NCBI RefSeq assembly: GCF_019890635.1
Contig: NZ_JAIOAB010000014.1
Coordinates: 1-64,000 of the forward strand
Reading direction: 5' to 3'
Origin: Streptomyces sennicomposti
Lineage (GTDB): Bacteria; Actinomycetota; Actinomycetes; Streptomycetales; Streptomycetaceae
DNA: 64,000 nt
Shown piece by piece: positions 52,696 through 61,603 of the stretch. The notes under the pieces are model-generated. The model saw only the letters and a list, made by a program, of their open reading frames with translations. It was not told the DNA's origin and searched no databases. The stretch's first letter is position 1. Each line of letters starts with the position of its first letter. Made by a program: the position numbers and the translations under genes.

Positions 52696-53043
52696 TAGCG
52701 CCGCAGGCGCGGCCTCAATACGGTCCTATCTTGCGGTGTCATCACGGTGGCACCCTCAGAGGCAGGATGACAGTCGAGCCGTGCATCACCCCGAAAGAGG
52801 ACGCGGTGAAACTGTGCCTACCACATCAAGGCCCGCGCACGGCGCGGCCTGCCTCCTGCCTGCGCCCCGGCTGGCCGCGCACGGCGGCGCGCTGCGTGCA
52901 TGCAGACGAAGACAGGAAAAATCCTCTGGGGCTGGGGCCGGTCGGCTCCACAGCTTTAGGCAGCCAATTTGGCGCGAGCAGCTCCAGACCAAAGCCGTTC
53001 CGCCGACCTCTATTTGGCCCCATGGCTGCGCCGACCCAATAGG
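52696..53043. other. Intergenic space right of the HAD gene
   Basis: 348 bp. I see no convincing gene. Frames with MTVEPCITPKED or VKLCLPHQG starts are open to 53042, and one has an AGAGG-like site, but they show no family and end in disordered text. A remnant of a lost cargo gene is possible. Confidence 0.4.
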
Positions 53044-54243
53044 TTAATTTTTCGGCACTTCCTTGGTTGATGGGTCCATTTTCGGCGTTCCCAATTGCGA
53101 GGATTTGCTGACTCTGCTCTCGCATTCTCTGATTCGCTCAACGATAATCGGCGAATTAGATAGCCGGTCAGGCAATGTAGTGGTTGATGTAAGGTGAGCG
53201 GCGACGAACATTCCATCCGAACCATCCCTGACATGCATCAGGTAGGCTCGATCGAGATTTGCCTCTACGAAGTGTGCGCCGTTTATGTGTGCGCCGCTCA
53301 GATTCGCTCCCCTCATGTCGGCTCTAGCGAAATCTGCACCTGACAAGTCAGCCCCAGAAAGTAGAGCGCTGGTGAGCACGGCTCCGTACAGTTGTGTCGA
53401 GTGAAGGCTTGCCATAGATAAGTCTGCATTTGTTAGATCAGCGCGGATGAGGAGAGCCTCACGCATCTGAGCTCCAGCCATCTGGGCGCCCTTTAGATTG
53501 GCTCCCTCAAGTTCTGCTCCGGCTAGGTTCGCTTCATACAGCAAGGCCCCGGACAGATCAGCATCCCGAAGGTCCGCGGCAGACAAATTCGCCCTAGTGA
53601 GGTTGACCCTGGGGAGCCTTACGCCTCGCAAATCAATATCAAATGGCTCCTTGCGGGCAGGGCGACGCCCTAGAACAGTCAATGCTGCCTGCAAATCATC
53701 TCTGATGGCTCCGTGACGATAAGCACTGTATGCCGCATTTTGAGCCTCCGCATTCACGAGATCTTGGAATGAGAGGTCTCGAATGAAAGCTGCCAGTACC
53801 TCAATTACGAGAGCGTGGTCTCTCTCGGAATCATGCATGATGCGTTCGAGTGAGTAGATTCCACCCAGCCGTTGTGTGAGATTGTCGGAAGACAGTAGTT
53901 TGATGGCTTCGACGTAGCGCTCGGTTACTTGGCCTTCACGGGTAATTTCGGCCTGCTCCCGGTCCTTCTCTCTTGTGTGCGTGAAAAGTTTTTCCGTGTG
54001 TTGATGATTCTTATGCGTGTAGTAGAGGCCAAGTCCCGCGATGACTCCTGCGCCAACCGCTACGAGCATGGTGCGGAATCCGGTGATTACGACACCGTCA
54101 GCGGGCTGGAGATCCTTCTTGCGGAGGTGGGAACCGTCGATCCACCACGGGCCACGCCACAAAAGAAGCGCGAACCCGACAACCCCGAGGGCAAGGACGA
54201 CGGCGAGTATGGTCTGTCTCGCCTTGGACTTCATGCGCAGCAT
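53044..54243 (-). CDS. Membrane pentapeptide-repeat protein, lower-GC cargo
   Basis: A 399-residue protein. Two N-terminal transmembrane helices (ILAVVLALGVVGFALLLW and MLVAVGAGVIAGLGLYY), a basic linker, a helical domain (LTQRLGGIYSLERIMHDSERDHALVIEVLAAFIRDL) and a beta-helix of A(D/N)LxX repeats (NLTRANLSAADLRDADLSGALLYEANLAGAEL...). Base composition is clearly more AT-rich than its neighbours, pointing to separate acquisition. It is at the right end of the AICE, the usual cargo place. Start is uncertain (54243 or 54234). Role unknown; defence or signalling is possible. Confidence 0.83.
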   Translation of the reverse strand: MLRMKSKARQTILAVVLALGVVGFALLLWRGPWWIDGSHLRKKDLQPADGVVITGFRTMLVAVGAGVIAGLGLYYTHKNHQHTEKLFTHTREKDREQAEITREGQVTERYVEAIKLLSSDNLTQRLGGIYSLERIMHDSERDHALVIEVLAAFIRDLSFQDLVNAEAQNAAYSAYRHGAIRDDLQAALTVLGRRPARKEPFDIDLRGVRLPRVNLTRANLSAADLRDADLSGALLYEANLAGAELEGANLKGAQMAGAQMREALLIRADLTNADLSMASLHSTQLYGAVLTSALLSGADLSGADFARADMRGANLSGAHINGAHFVEANLDRAYLMHVRDGSDGMFVAAHLTSTTTLPDRLSNSPIIVERIRECESRVSKSSQLGTPKMDPSTKEVPKN

Positions 54244-54575
54244 GATGCCCAGCGGACTCAATGGATCCACCCGTTCTGAGCGGAATCTGAGGTGGGCTGC
54301 GAAGATGCCGGCCACGCTGCGGCGGCGAGACGTGACAGCAAGGCGGGCATGTGCACACCGTCCGCAGAGGATGCCAGAAGCGAGCACGTACAAGGACTGT
54401 GCACGGTGTCGCCGGGGCGGACCTGGAGCGGCCTGGCCCCGTCTCAGTTTCCGTCTCGTTCCTAGCCGTACGCGACCGTCCGGAGACGTTCACCTCGCCG
54501 TCCCCGCTCCCACGTCGGTCCGGAGTTGAACGCCCGCGAACCTGCCTGAACGACACCGTGACCAGCACCGACAAA

Positions 54576-54618
54576 CCTGCAAAGCGAGGTACGCGGGTTC
54601 AATTCCCGCCACGGCCTC
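54576..54618 (+). repeat. attR, 43-bp copy of the tRNA-Cys 3' part
   Basis: Identical to 39987-40029. It holds only the anticodon-loop-to-3'-end part of tRNA-Cys, so it is not a second working tRNA. It marks the right end of the element. Confidence 0.93.
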
Positions 54619-54653
54619 GAGAGCGATGCGGGCGGTGCGCTTCACGGCGTGCC

Positions 54654-54729
54654 GCCCGCATCGTCGTGTGCGGCCCGCATCGTCGTGTGCGGCCCGCATC
54701 GTGGTGTGCGGCGCGCATCGTGGTGTGCG
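54654..54729. repeat. 19-bp tandem repeat, four copies, beside attR
   Basis: Unit GCCCGCATCGTCGTGTGCG at 54654, 54673, 54692 and 54711, with one to three changes in the last copies. It lies between attR and the SUKH-like stop at 54736. It can form small hairpins but is not CRISPR-like, since there are no spacers. Confidence 0.85.
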
Positions 54730-54735
54730 GCCGCG

Positions 54736-55695
54736 TCAGGGCGTGGCCGGCGCTTCCCCGGACAGCAGGCTCGTCCAGAAGTGCCAGGTGGCGGCCGGCG
54801 GCGTGGGCGGGGCGGATATCGCGGTCAGCGTGTGGTGCAGCAGGAGGGCCAGGCGGTCGTACGCGTCCGTCGTCGGGGCGGTGTCCCGGTCTTCGCCGTG
54901 CAGCAGCCAGAGGGCGCAGGTGAGGGTCGAGACGTCCTTCGCCAGGGGGTGGAGGGCTGGTCCCTGGGCCGTCCGGAGCCACACCTCGCCCGTGGCGCCG
55001 TCCAGCACCGCCTCCGCGTCCCCGGTCAGGTCGCCGAGGCGGATCAACCAGTCTGCGGCGGGCGGGAGTTCGCAGGGCTGCGGGGGCTCGGTGAGCGTCG
55101 GGAGCGGGGCGTCGCCCGGGTCGGCCGGGCGGAAGACGCGCTCGGGCTCCGGCAGGCCCGTCTCGCGCAGGAAGCGACGGGTCGGCTCGTGGGTGAGGGC
55201 GGGCGGGAAGTCGATCTCCTCGAAGCGGACCACCGCGGCTGCGCCGAACTCCTGCGCCAGCAAGCGGTGCGGGAGGCTCAGCACCAAGTCCGGGTGCGGG
55301 GCGGGGGCGGTCAGGGACAGGGGGCGGAGCAGGGCCGCCGCCTTGCGGTACGGCGCGCTCTCGCCATCGGCCGCCTCCGCCAGGGCCGCCAGGAGGCGGC
55401 GGGTCGCCTCAGCTGCCGCCCGCGGGCCGTCGCCGGCCGCGTGGGACGCCAACCGGGCGCGCAGGGAGGCCAGTTCCTCGGCGAGCGCCGTGAAGCGCAG
55501 CAGCGTCCGCAGGGGCGGTGCCAGGAAGAGCCGGTCCCCGTCCGTCCCGGGGGCGTGCGGGCCGAGGGCGAGGAGGTCGTCCAGGCCCGCGGCGATCGGG
55601 TCGTACGCGTACGAGACGCAGGGGCCGTACGCGGCGGGCGGGGCGAGGGCGGCAGGCGGCGGGGCCGTCGGCCTCGTCGCGGTGCAGGTCGTCAT
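54736..55695 (-). CDS. SUKH-4-like immunity-type protein
   Basis: A 319-residue protein. RFEEIDFPPALTHEPTRRFLRETGLPEP is the pattern of the SUKH-4 group (…FP…L-T-H-x-x-T-R-R-F-L…G-L-P), and the C-terminal TGEVWLRTAQGPALHPLAKDVSTLTCALWLL continues the fold. SUKH proteins often protect against polymorphic toxins, but there is no toxin gene here, so it may be an orphan or a housekeeping relative. ATG at 55695 follows GGGGAG by 8 nt. Confidence 0.75.
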   Translation of the reverse strand: MTTCTATRPTAPPPAALAPPAAYGPCVSYAYDPIAAGLDDLLALGPHAPGTDGDRLFLAPPLRTLLRFTALAEELASLRARLASHAAGDGPRAAAEATRRLLAALAEAADGESAPYRKAAALLRPLSLTAPAPHPDLVLSLPHRLLAQEFGAAAVVRFEEIDFPPALTHEPTRRFLRETGLPEPERVFRPADPGDAPLPTLTEPPQPCELPPAADWLIRLGDLTGDAEAVLDGATGEVWLRTAQGPALHPLAKDVSTLTCALWLLHGEDRDTAPTTDAYDRLALLLHHTLTAISAPPTPPAATWHFWTSLLSGEAPATP

Positions 55696-55865
55696 GGTCA
55701 TCGCTCCCCCGTGCGGATCGGTTCGCCGGCCCGGGCCCACCCCGCTCCCGGGCGGGGGACGCCGCGGCGGCCGGCCGCGGCCGCCCCTCGTCCCCACTGC
55801 CCCGCACACTACGCCGCACCACTGACAACGCCCCCCGCCTGCGCGAACGCCCGGAGAACAGCCCG

Positions 55866-58172
55866 TCACGCGCCGGTGACCACCGCGGCCTGCGGGCGGA
55901 TCGGGAGGCGGTTGACGGGGCGTCCGGTGGCGGCGCGCACCGCCGAGGCGATCGCCGCCGGCGAGGTCACCACCGGCACCGCGCTGACCGCCTTCGCGCC
56001 GAACGGCGCCACCACGTCCCGCTCCTCCACCAGCTTCACGATCTTGATGTCGGGGGTGTCCAGCGCGGTGGGCAGAGCGTAGCCCGTGAGGTCGGGGTGA
56101 CGGACCAGACCGCGCGGGGTGCGCAGGTTCTCGGTGAGGGCGATGCCCACGCCCTGGGCGACCCCGCCCTCGATCCGGGAGGCCAGCTGCGCGGGGTTCA
56201 GCACCCGGCCGACGTCCTGCGCGACGGCCAGCTCCACCACCCGTACCGAGCCGATCTCGATGTCCACGTCCACCACCGCGCGGATCGCGCAGAAGGCGAG
56301 GCCCACGAACGCGTCGCCCTGGCCGGCCTCGTCCAGCGGTTCGGTGGGGTGCGGGCGGCACTGCGCCGTCGCCCACAGCTCCTTGCCGTCCATCGCCTCG
56401 GTGACCGTGGTCGACAGCACGCCGTCGTAGGAGGTGATCTTGCCGTCGGTGATCTGGAGCAGCTCGGTGGACATGCCGAACTTGTGCGCGAGCGGCTGGA
56501 GGAGCTGGGTGCGGACCATCTTCGCCGCCCGCTCCACCGCGCCGCCCGACACCCAGGTGTGCCGGCCGCGACAGCCCGCGCCCGCCGGGGGCTGGTCGGT
56601 GTCGACCGGGGCCACATGCACCTCGTCGATGCCGAGCGTCTCCTGCACGATCTGCCGGGCCAGCGTGGTGAAGCCCTGGCCGGTCTCGACGGCCGCGCAC
56701 AGCACGGTCGCCACGCCGTCGTGCACCTTCACGGTGGCCGTGGAGACCTCGTCGGCGCCCTCCGCGCCGAGCATGTGCACCATGCCGAGGCCGTAGCCCA
56801 CGCCCCGGCGCACCGCGCCCGGTTCGCCCGCGCCCTCGGGGCCGCCGGGCAGCAGCCACTCGTCCTCGGGGGTGTCCTTGGGCAGCGGCGGCAGCGGGTG
56901 CTCCTGCACGGCCTGGAGGAGTTCGGCGACCGGGGCGGGGCAGGTGACCGTCTGCCCGGTCGGCAGGACGTCGCCGGTCGCCAGCACGTTGCGCAGCCGC
57001 AGTTCGGCCGGGTCCGCGCCGAGCTTCTTGGCCAGCTTGTCCATCTGCGCCTCGTACGCGGCGCACACCTGCATGGCCCCCTCGCCGCGCACATGGCCCG
57101 ACGGCGGGTTGTTGGTCCGCACCGCCCAGCCCTCGATGAAGGCGTTCGGGACGACGTACGGGCCGCAGGCGAAGGAGACGGCGGCGGCCAGCGCCTCGGC
57201 GGAGGTGTCGGCGTAGGCGCCCGCGTCCAGCAGGATCTGCGCCTCGACCTTCACCAGCCGTCCCTCGGCGTCGGCGTGGTGGCGGTAGCGCAGCAGGGTC
57301 GGGTGCCGGTGCGCGTGCCCGAGGAAGGACTCCTCGCGGGTCGCCGTCAGCTTCACCGGGCAGCCGGTGCGCAGCGCCAGCAGGCCGAGCGGCAGCTGGA
57401 AGCCCTGGTCCTCGCGGTCGGCGGTGGCGCCGGGCACGCCGGTGACGACGATCTTCACGTGCTCGGGCGCCAGGCCGTAGCAGGCGGCGAGGGCGTCGCG
57501 GTCGGCGTGCGGGTCGGTGGAGGCGACGTACAGCTCGACGCCGCCGTCGGGGCGGGGCACCGCGAGACCGGCCTCGGCGCCGATCGGGGCCGGGTCCTGG
57601 CGGCCGATGCGGTACAGGCCCTCCACGACGACCTCGCCGACCGCCTCCGGGTCGCCGTGCCGGAGCGGGATGTGCCGGATCAGGTTGCCGTCCGGGTGCA
57701 GCGGCTCGGCCTCGAAGGCCTGTTCGGGATCGGTGACCGGTTCGAGCACCTCGTACTCGACGGTGACGGCGGCGGCGGCCATCCGCGCGGTGTCCGGGTG
57801 GTCGGCGGCGACGGCCGCGATGGGCTCGCCGTGGTGGCGCACCACCTCGGAGGCGAACACCGGGCGGTCGGCGCGGCCCCGGCCGTGCAGCGGGCTGCCG
57901 GGCACGTCCTCGTGGGTGACGACGGCGCGCACGCCGGGCATCTCGCGCGCGTGGCTGGTGTCGATGGACACGATGCGCGCGTACGGGTGCGGGGAGCGCA
58001 GCACCGCCGCCCACAGCAGTCCCTCGGCCCACAGGTCGGCCGCGTACGGGAAGGTGCCCTCGGTCTTGGCGCGGGCGTCGGCGGCCGGCAGCGAGGAGCC
58101 GATGCCGTGCGGCAGCGGCTCGGGCGCGGGGGCGCTCTCCGTGGCGGCAGCGGCGACGGCTTCGTTGCTCAC
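55866..58172 (-). CDS. Xanthine dehydrogenase-type molybdenum subunit
   Basis: A 768-residue large subunit of the xanthine oxidase family that binds the molybdopterin cofactor. Conserved segments: GxxxYAADLWAEGLLWAAVLRSPHPYARI, EPIAAVAADHPDTARMAAAAV, RGEGAMQVCAAYEAQMDKLA, VETGQGFTTLARQI and GAKAVSAVPVV near the end. GTG 58172 follows GGAGG by 6 nt and overlaps the iron-sulfur subunit stop by 4 bp. Hydroxylates purines or related compounds; exact substrate unproven. Confidence 0.93.
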   Translation of the reverse strand: MSNEAVAAAATESAPAPEPLPHGIGSSLPAADARAKTEGTFPYAADLWAEGLLWAAVLRSPHPYARIVSIDTSHAREMPGVRAVVTHEDVPGSPLHGRGRADRPVFASEVVRHHGEPIAAVAADHPDTARMAAAAVTVEYEVLEPVTDPEQAFEAEPLHPDGNLIRHIPLRHGDPEAVGEVVVEGLYRIGRQDPAPIGAEAGLAVPRPDGGVELYVASTDPHADRDALAACYGLAPEHVKIVVTGVPGATADREDQGFQLPLGLLALRTGCPVKLTATREESFLGHAHRHPTLLRYRHHADAEGRLVKVEAQILLDAGAYADTSAEALAAAVSFACGPYVVPNAFIEGWAVRTNNPPSGHVRGEGAMQVCAAYEAQMDKLAKKLGADPAELRLRNVLATGDVLPTGQTVTCPAPVAELLQAVQEHPLPPLPKDTPEDEWLLPGGPEGAGEPGAVRRGVGYGLGMVHMLGAEGADEVSTATVKVHDGVATVLCAAVETGQGFTTLARQIVQETLGIDEVHVAPVDTDQPPAGAGCRGRHTWVSGGAVERAAKMVRTQLLQPLAHKFGMSTELLQITDGKITSYDGVLSTTVTEAMDGKELWATAQCRPHPTEPLDEAGQGDAFVGLAFCAIRAVVDVDIEIGSVRVVELAVAQDVGRVLNPAQLASRIEGGVAQGVGIALTENLRTPRGLVRHPDLTGYALPTALDTPDIKIVKLVEERDVVAPFGAKAVSAVPVVTSPAAIASAVRAATGRPVNRLPIRPQAAVVTGA

Positions 58173-60397
58173 GCCTGGCCTCCGTTTCCGTCCTGGCCGT
58201 AGGAGTCGGGTCCGTCCTGGCCGTAGGAGTCGGGTCCGTCCTGGCCGTAGGAGTCGTGCGGGTGCTGCGGGTGCTGCTGCGGGTGCTGCTGCTGCGGGTC
58301 GAACACCGAGGAGTGCACGCCCCCGGCGCCCGGGCCCGCCTGACGGGGAATACGCGGCTCGTCGCCGTCCGGTTCGGCCGCGTCCTCGCCGGTGTCCGCG
58401 GCGCGCTCGGCGACGACCTCCCGGACCGCGTCCAGGACGCCCCGGTAGCCCGAGCAGCGGCACAGGTTGCCGCACAGCGCCTGGCGGGTCTCCAGCTCGG
58501 TCGGGTTCGGGTTGCCCTCCAGCAGGTCGTGCACGGTCATCGCCATGCCGGGCACGCAGAAGCCGCACTGCACGGCGCCGCACCGGGCGAGCGCCCGCTG
58601 CACGTCGGAGGGCTGCCCGTCGGCGGCCAGGCCCTCGACCGTGCGGACCTCGCTGCCGGCCGCGGTGACGGCGGGCACCAGGCAGGAGGCGACGAGCCGG
58701 CCGTCGACCTGGACGTTGCAGGCGCCGCACTCACCCTGCGAGCAGCCGTCCTTGGCGCCCGCGAGACCGAGCCGCTCGCGCAGCACGTACAGCAGCGACT
58801 CGCCGATCCAGGCGTCGGTGACGGGCCGGTCGGCGCCGTTGACGCGCAGCACGTAGGAGGCGAGGGGGTGTTCGTCCTGCGGGGGCGCGGGGGGTGGGTC
58901 GTCCTGGGGGGCCTGGGCGGTCTGCGGGGCCTGGTCTTCAGCGGCCGGGCCGTCGTGGGCCGGGCCGCCATGGGCCGGGGCGTCGGAGGCCGCGTCCTGC
59001 TCGGCGTCCGGCTCGGTCTCCGGGGACGCGGACCCGTCGGCGGGTCCGGCCGCCCGGGCCGTCCCGGCGGCCGTGGCGGCCTCTTCGGGGGCCGTGGCCC
59101 CGAGGGCGGTCCCCTCGGCGCCCTCCGGGTCCCCGGACGGCTCAGCGGGCCCTGCGGGGGCCTCTACGGGGCCTTCGGGGGCCTCGCCGCGCTCGTGGGC
59201 CGGGGCGGTGGCGGGGCCGGACTCGGGGGCGGCGTGGTGCGGGTGAGCGGGCGCGCCGTCGTGCCGGTGCGCGCCCTCCGGTTCGTGGGTGCGGACGGGG
59301 TCGTGTCCGTGGGCCGGGTCGGCGGTGCGTCCTTCGCCGGGGGCGGCGGAGTGGTCGTCGGCGGGCCGGGCGGCGCGACCGTGGGCGGCGGCCCCGGCGT
59401 CCTGCCCGTCGGCGGATCGCGCGTCGTGCCCGTGCCCGGGGTCGGCCGCGTGTCCGTCCGGTGCGCCCGCGTGCGCGCCCGGCGCACCGGCGTCGGCGGC
59501 GGAGGCGGAGGCGGAGGCGGAGGCGCCGGGAGCGTGCCCGACGGCCTGCGCGGGCTCCGGGTGTCCGGCGGATTCCGGGTGGCCCGCGGTCTCGGGGTGG
59601 CCCGCGGTCTCCGGGTGTCCGGCGGTCCCGGGGACCCGGTGCGCGTCCGCCGCGGGCGCGTCCGTGCCGTGCGCGTGCGCCGGCTCCTCCGCGTGCGGGT
59701 CGGCCACCGAGGGGTCCGCCCGGTACGCGTCCGCCGCGGGCCGGTCCTCGTAACCGCCCTCGGGATGCTCGGCGTGCTCGGCGTGCTGCTCCTGCGGCCG
59801 GTCCCAGGGCTGCGCGGGCGGCTGGGTCGCCCACGGGGCGGGCGCGCCGCCCGGCAGGGTGGCCGGCGGGGTGCCGCCCCACTGCTGGACCAGGGACGAG
59901 GTGGTGAACTCGCCCGACTCGTCGGGGAGTTCGCCCCCGGCGACCGGGATCGACCACTGTCCGGTCACATCGTGCCCGGGGGCGGCCGGCTGACCGGCCT
60001 GGGTGTCGTGCTGCCCCGGCGCTTCCTGGAAGTTCCACTGCTGGGTGGCGCCCGGCCGGTACGTGAAGCGGTCGCCGCCCTCGCCGCCGTCGCCGTCCTG
60101 CGGCAGCGCGTTCGCCTCGGGCCACTGGGTTCCCGCGGCGGGCGTGCCCGGCACGGCCCAGCTGCCGGTGGCCGCCGGGTCGGTGGCCTCGGGCGAGGCG
60201 GAGGCCACCGTTATCTGCGGCGGCACATAGCCGTGGCCGGGCGCGGCCAGCGGGCTGTCGGCGGCCAGGAGGGCGTCGATGCCGCCCTCGGGGAGCTTGA
60301 CGAACGCGGTGGCGCCGTCGTCGTAGTCGCCCTGCGGCAGCGGGTTCCAGCGGCCGCCGCTGTCGGGCGCGCCCTCCGCGTGCTGGTCGTCGGTCAC
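58169..60397 (-). CDS. Xanthine dehydrogenase [2Fe-2S] subunit with giant disordered N-terminus
   Basis: A 742-residue protein. Only residues ~512-665 are the expected subunit: the first cluster is CSQGECGACNVQVDGRLVASC (Cys552, 557, 560, 572) and the second is CGFC...CGNLCRC (Cys611, 614, 646, 648). Before it are about 511 residues rich in Ala, His, Pro, Gly, Glu and Asp (repeats such as AGHPETAGHPE and SASASASAAD). After it is a tail with three DSYGQDGP repeats and HPQQHPQHPH. Family members have about 160-200 residues. GTG at 60397 overlaps the FAD subunit stop (GTGA). Confidence 0.92.
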   Translation of the reverse strand: MTDDQHAEGAPDSGGRWNPLPQGDYDDGATAFVKLPEGGIDALLAADSPLAAPGHGYVPPQITVASASPEATDPAATGSWAVPGTPAAGTQWPEANALPQDGDGGEGGDRFTYRPGATQQWNFQEAPGQHDTQAGQPAAPGHDVTGQWSIPVAGGELPDESGEFTTSSLVQQWGGTPPATLPGGAPAPWATQPPAQPWDRPQEQHAEHAEHPEGGYEDRPAADAYRADPSVADPHAEEPAHAHGTDAPAADAHRVPGTAGHPETAGHPETAGHPESAGHPEPAQAVGHAPGASASASASAADAGAPGAHAGAPDGHAADPGHGHDARSADGQDAGAAAHGRAARPADDHSAAPGEGRTADPAHGHDPVRTHEPEGAHRHDGAPAHPHHAAPESGPATAPAHERGEAPEGPVEAPAGPAEPSGDPEGAEGTALGATAPEEAATAAGTARAAGPADGSASPETEPDAEQDAASDAPAHGGPAHDGPAAEDQAPQTAQAPQDDPPPAPPQDEHPLASYVLRVNGADRPVTDAWIGESLLYVLRERLGLAGAKDGCSQGECGACNVQVDGRLVASCLVPAVTAAGSEVRTVEGLAADGQPSDVQRALARCGAVQCGFCVPGMAMTVHDLLEGNPNPTELETRQALCGNLCRCSGYRGVLDAVREVVAERAADTGEDAAEPDGDEPRIPRQAGPGAGGVHSSVFDPQQQHPQQHPQHPHDSYGQDGPDSYGQDGPDSYGQDGNGGQA

Positions 60398-61287
60398 GAC
60401 AGCGCCCTCCCCAGTGCTCGTCGGGCCAGCGCGGCGACGGTGCGCCGCAGGTGCAGTACGGCGGGCGGAAGCTGCTGCACGGAGCCGTCCGCGGCCGGGA
60501 CCGGGTCCGGGATGCAGGCCGCGGCGACGTACTCGCCGAAGGCGCTCAGCGCCTCGGGGACGATCGCCCGGTTGTTGTCCCAGTCGATGAGCTGCGCCAC
60601 CCACTGCTCGGCGTCCAGCGGCCTGAGCGGCATCGGCGCTATGGCGCCCACCGCGCAGCGCACCCCGCGCCGCGCCGGGTCCAGCACCAGCGCCACGGAC
60701 GCGATCGCGCGGCCGGGGCCGGTGCGGCCGGTCGCCTTCAGGAAGACCTGGGGCGCGTGCAGCAGCGGTACGCGCACGTAGCCGATCAGCTCGCCCGCGC
60801 GCAGCATCTCCACGCCGGCCAGCAGGTGCGACACCGGGATCTCCCGGCGGGCGCCGCCCGGACCGGCGATGACCACGGTGGCCTCCAGGGCGGCCAGCAC
60901 CGGCAGCGCGTCCCCGGTGGGGGCGGCCGAGGCGATGTTGCCGCCGAGGGTGCCGGCGTTGCGGATGTGCGGCGGCCCGGCGGCGCGCGCGGCGGCGGCG
61001 AGCGCCGGGATCAGCGCGGCGAAGTCGGGGCGGCCCATGCGGGCGTGGGTGAGGCCCGCGCCGAGCAGTCCGTGGCCGTCCTGGTACTGCCAGCCGCGGA
61101 TCTCGCTGATCCGGCCGAGGCCGACCAGCGCGGCGGGCCTGAGCTGCCCGGAGTTGACGGCGGCCATGAGGTCGGTGCCGCCGGCCACGGGCACGGCCGC
61201 GGGCATGGCGGTGAGCGCCGCCACGGCCTCGTCCAGCGTCGTGGGCAACGTGACGGCCTGCGCCGTCCGCGGTGCGTGCGTGGTCAA
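60394..61287 (-). CDS. Xanthine dehydrogenase FAD-binding subunit
   Basis: A 297-residue medium subunit. VTLPTTLDEAVAALTAMPAAVPVAGGTDLMAAVNSGQLRPAALVGLGRISEIRGW is the FAD PCMH start, and IRNAGTLGGNIASAAPTGDALPVLAALEA is the FAD-contact motif. It passes electrons from the iron-sulfur subunit to NAD+ or another acceptor. I propose TTG at 61287 (GGGG 9 nt upstream), since the family start aligns there. First gene of the operon. Confidence 0.9.
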   Translation of the reverse strand: MTTHAPRTAQAVTLPTTLDEAVAALTAMPAAVPVAGGTDLMAAVNSGQLRPAALVGLGRISEIRGWQYQDGHGLLGAGLTHARMGRPDFAALIPALAAAARAAGPPHIRNAGTLGGNIASAAPTGDALPVLAALEATVVIAGPGGARREIPVSHLLAGVEMLRAGELIGYVRVPLLHAPQVFLKATGRTGPGRAIASVALVLDPARRGVRCAVGAIAPMPLRPLDAEQWVAQLIDWDNNRAIVPEALSAFGEYVAAACIPDPVPAADGSVQQLPPAVLHLRRTVAALARRALGRALS

Positions 61288-61603
61288 ACCGGCTGCCCCT
61301 TCCCGCTGCCCCACTGGTCCCGCCTGTGTTGCCGTACGGTACGACCTGACAGGGCGGACGTGGCAACTCTGGCACATCTTCGCAGGGCTCGCGGACACGG
61401 GTCCGTCACGCGCGGATCGCCCACCTCATCGGGGACATGGACCGTTTTGCCACGGCATCACCGGTGCGGGCGAATCAGCGCCCTTCGCTGACTCTTGCGG
61501 GGATTTCTCCGGTGCCAGTTCGATCCTGGGCGCCAGTTCGAGCGGGCGACCGCCCTCCGGTCATCACGTCTCCTCGCGCCCGGGCAGGGCGGCGGCGGTC
61601 CGG
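61288..61603. other. Intergenic region between xdh operon and GH20 gene
   Basis: 316 bp without a gene. It includes the xdh promoter, with a modest AT rise at 61320-61390 (cgtacggtacgacctg), and the downstream end of the hexosaminidase. I see no clear terminator. Confidence 0.4.

Larger units (their letters stand above)
39987..54618. mobile_element. 14.6-kb actinomycete integrative and conjugative element (AICE)
   Basis: Bounded by 43-bp direct repeats at tRNA-Cys(GCA). In order it holds int, xis, a repeat-rich region, a helicase and prim-pol replication pair (RepPP-like), a small membrane protein, a TraB-type FtsK/SpoIIIE translocase, small AICE proteins, a GGDEF and Pycsar-effector-like operon, a divergent GntR regulator with a HAD phosphatase, and a lower-GC pentapeptide protein near the right end. 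Single-protein TraB transfer and prim-pol replication are the AICE hallmarks. All key genes look intact, so it may still be able to excise. Confidence 0.93.

Noticed and set aside
52731..53047. Two overlapping 103-codon frames right of the HAD gene
   Set aside because: No family resemblance, doubtful start sites and disordered composition; kept only as an unannotated gap.
54576..54618. Second tRNA-Cys gene
   Set aside because: It has only the anticodon loop to the 3' end; no 5' acceptor or D arm is present, so it is an att duplicate.
42187..54618. Considered a lysogenic prophage
   Set aside because: No capsid, terminase, portal or tail genes; TraB and prim-pol genes indicate an AICE.
54654..54729. 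Possible CRISPR array beside attR
   Set aside because: Four contiguous 19-bp units with no spacers.
58256..60781. 841-codon open frame opposite the long XdhA head
   Set aside because: Because the XdhA head is itself low complexity, I considered the reverse frame, but it is Gly/Arg/Val repeats and antisense to intact cysteine clusters.
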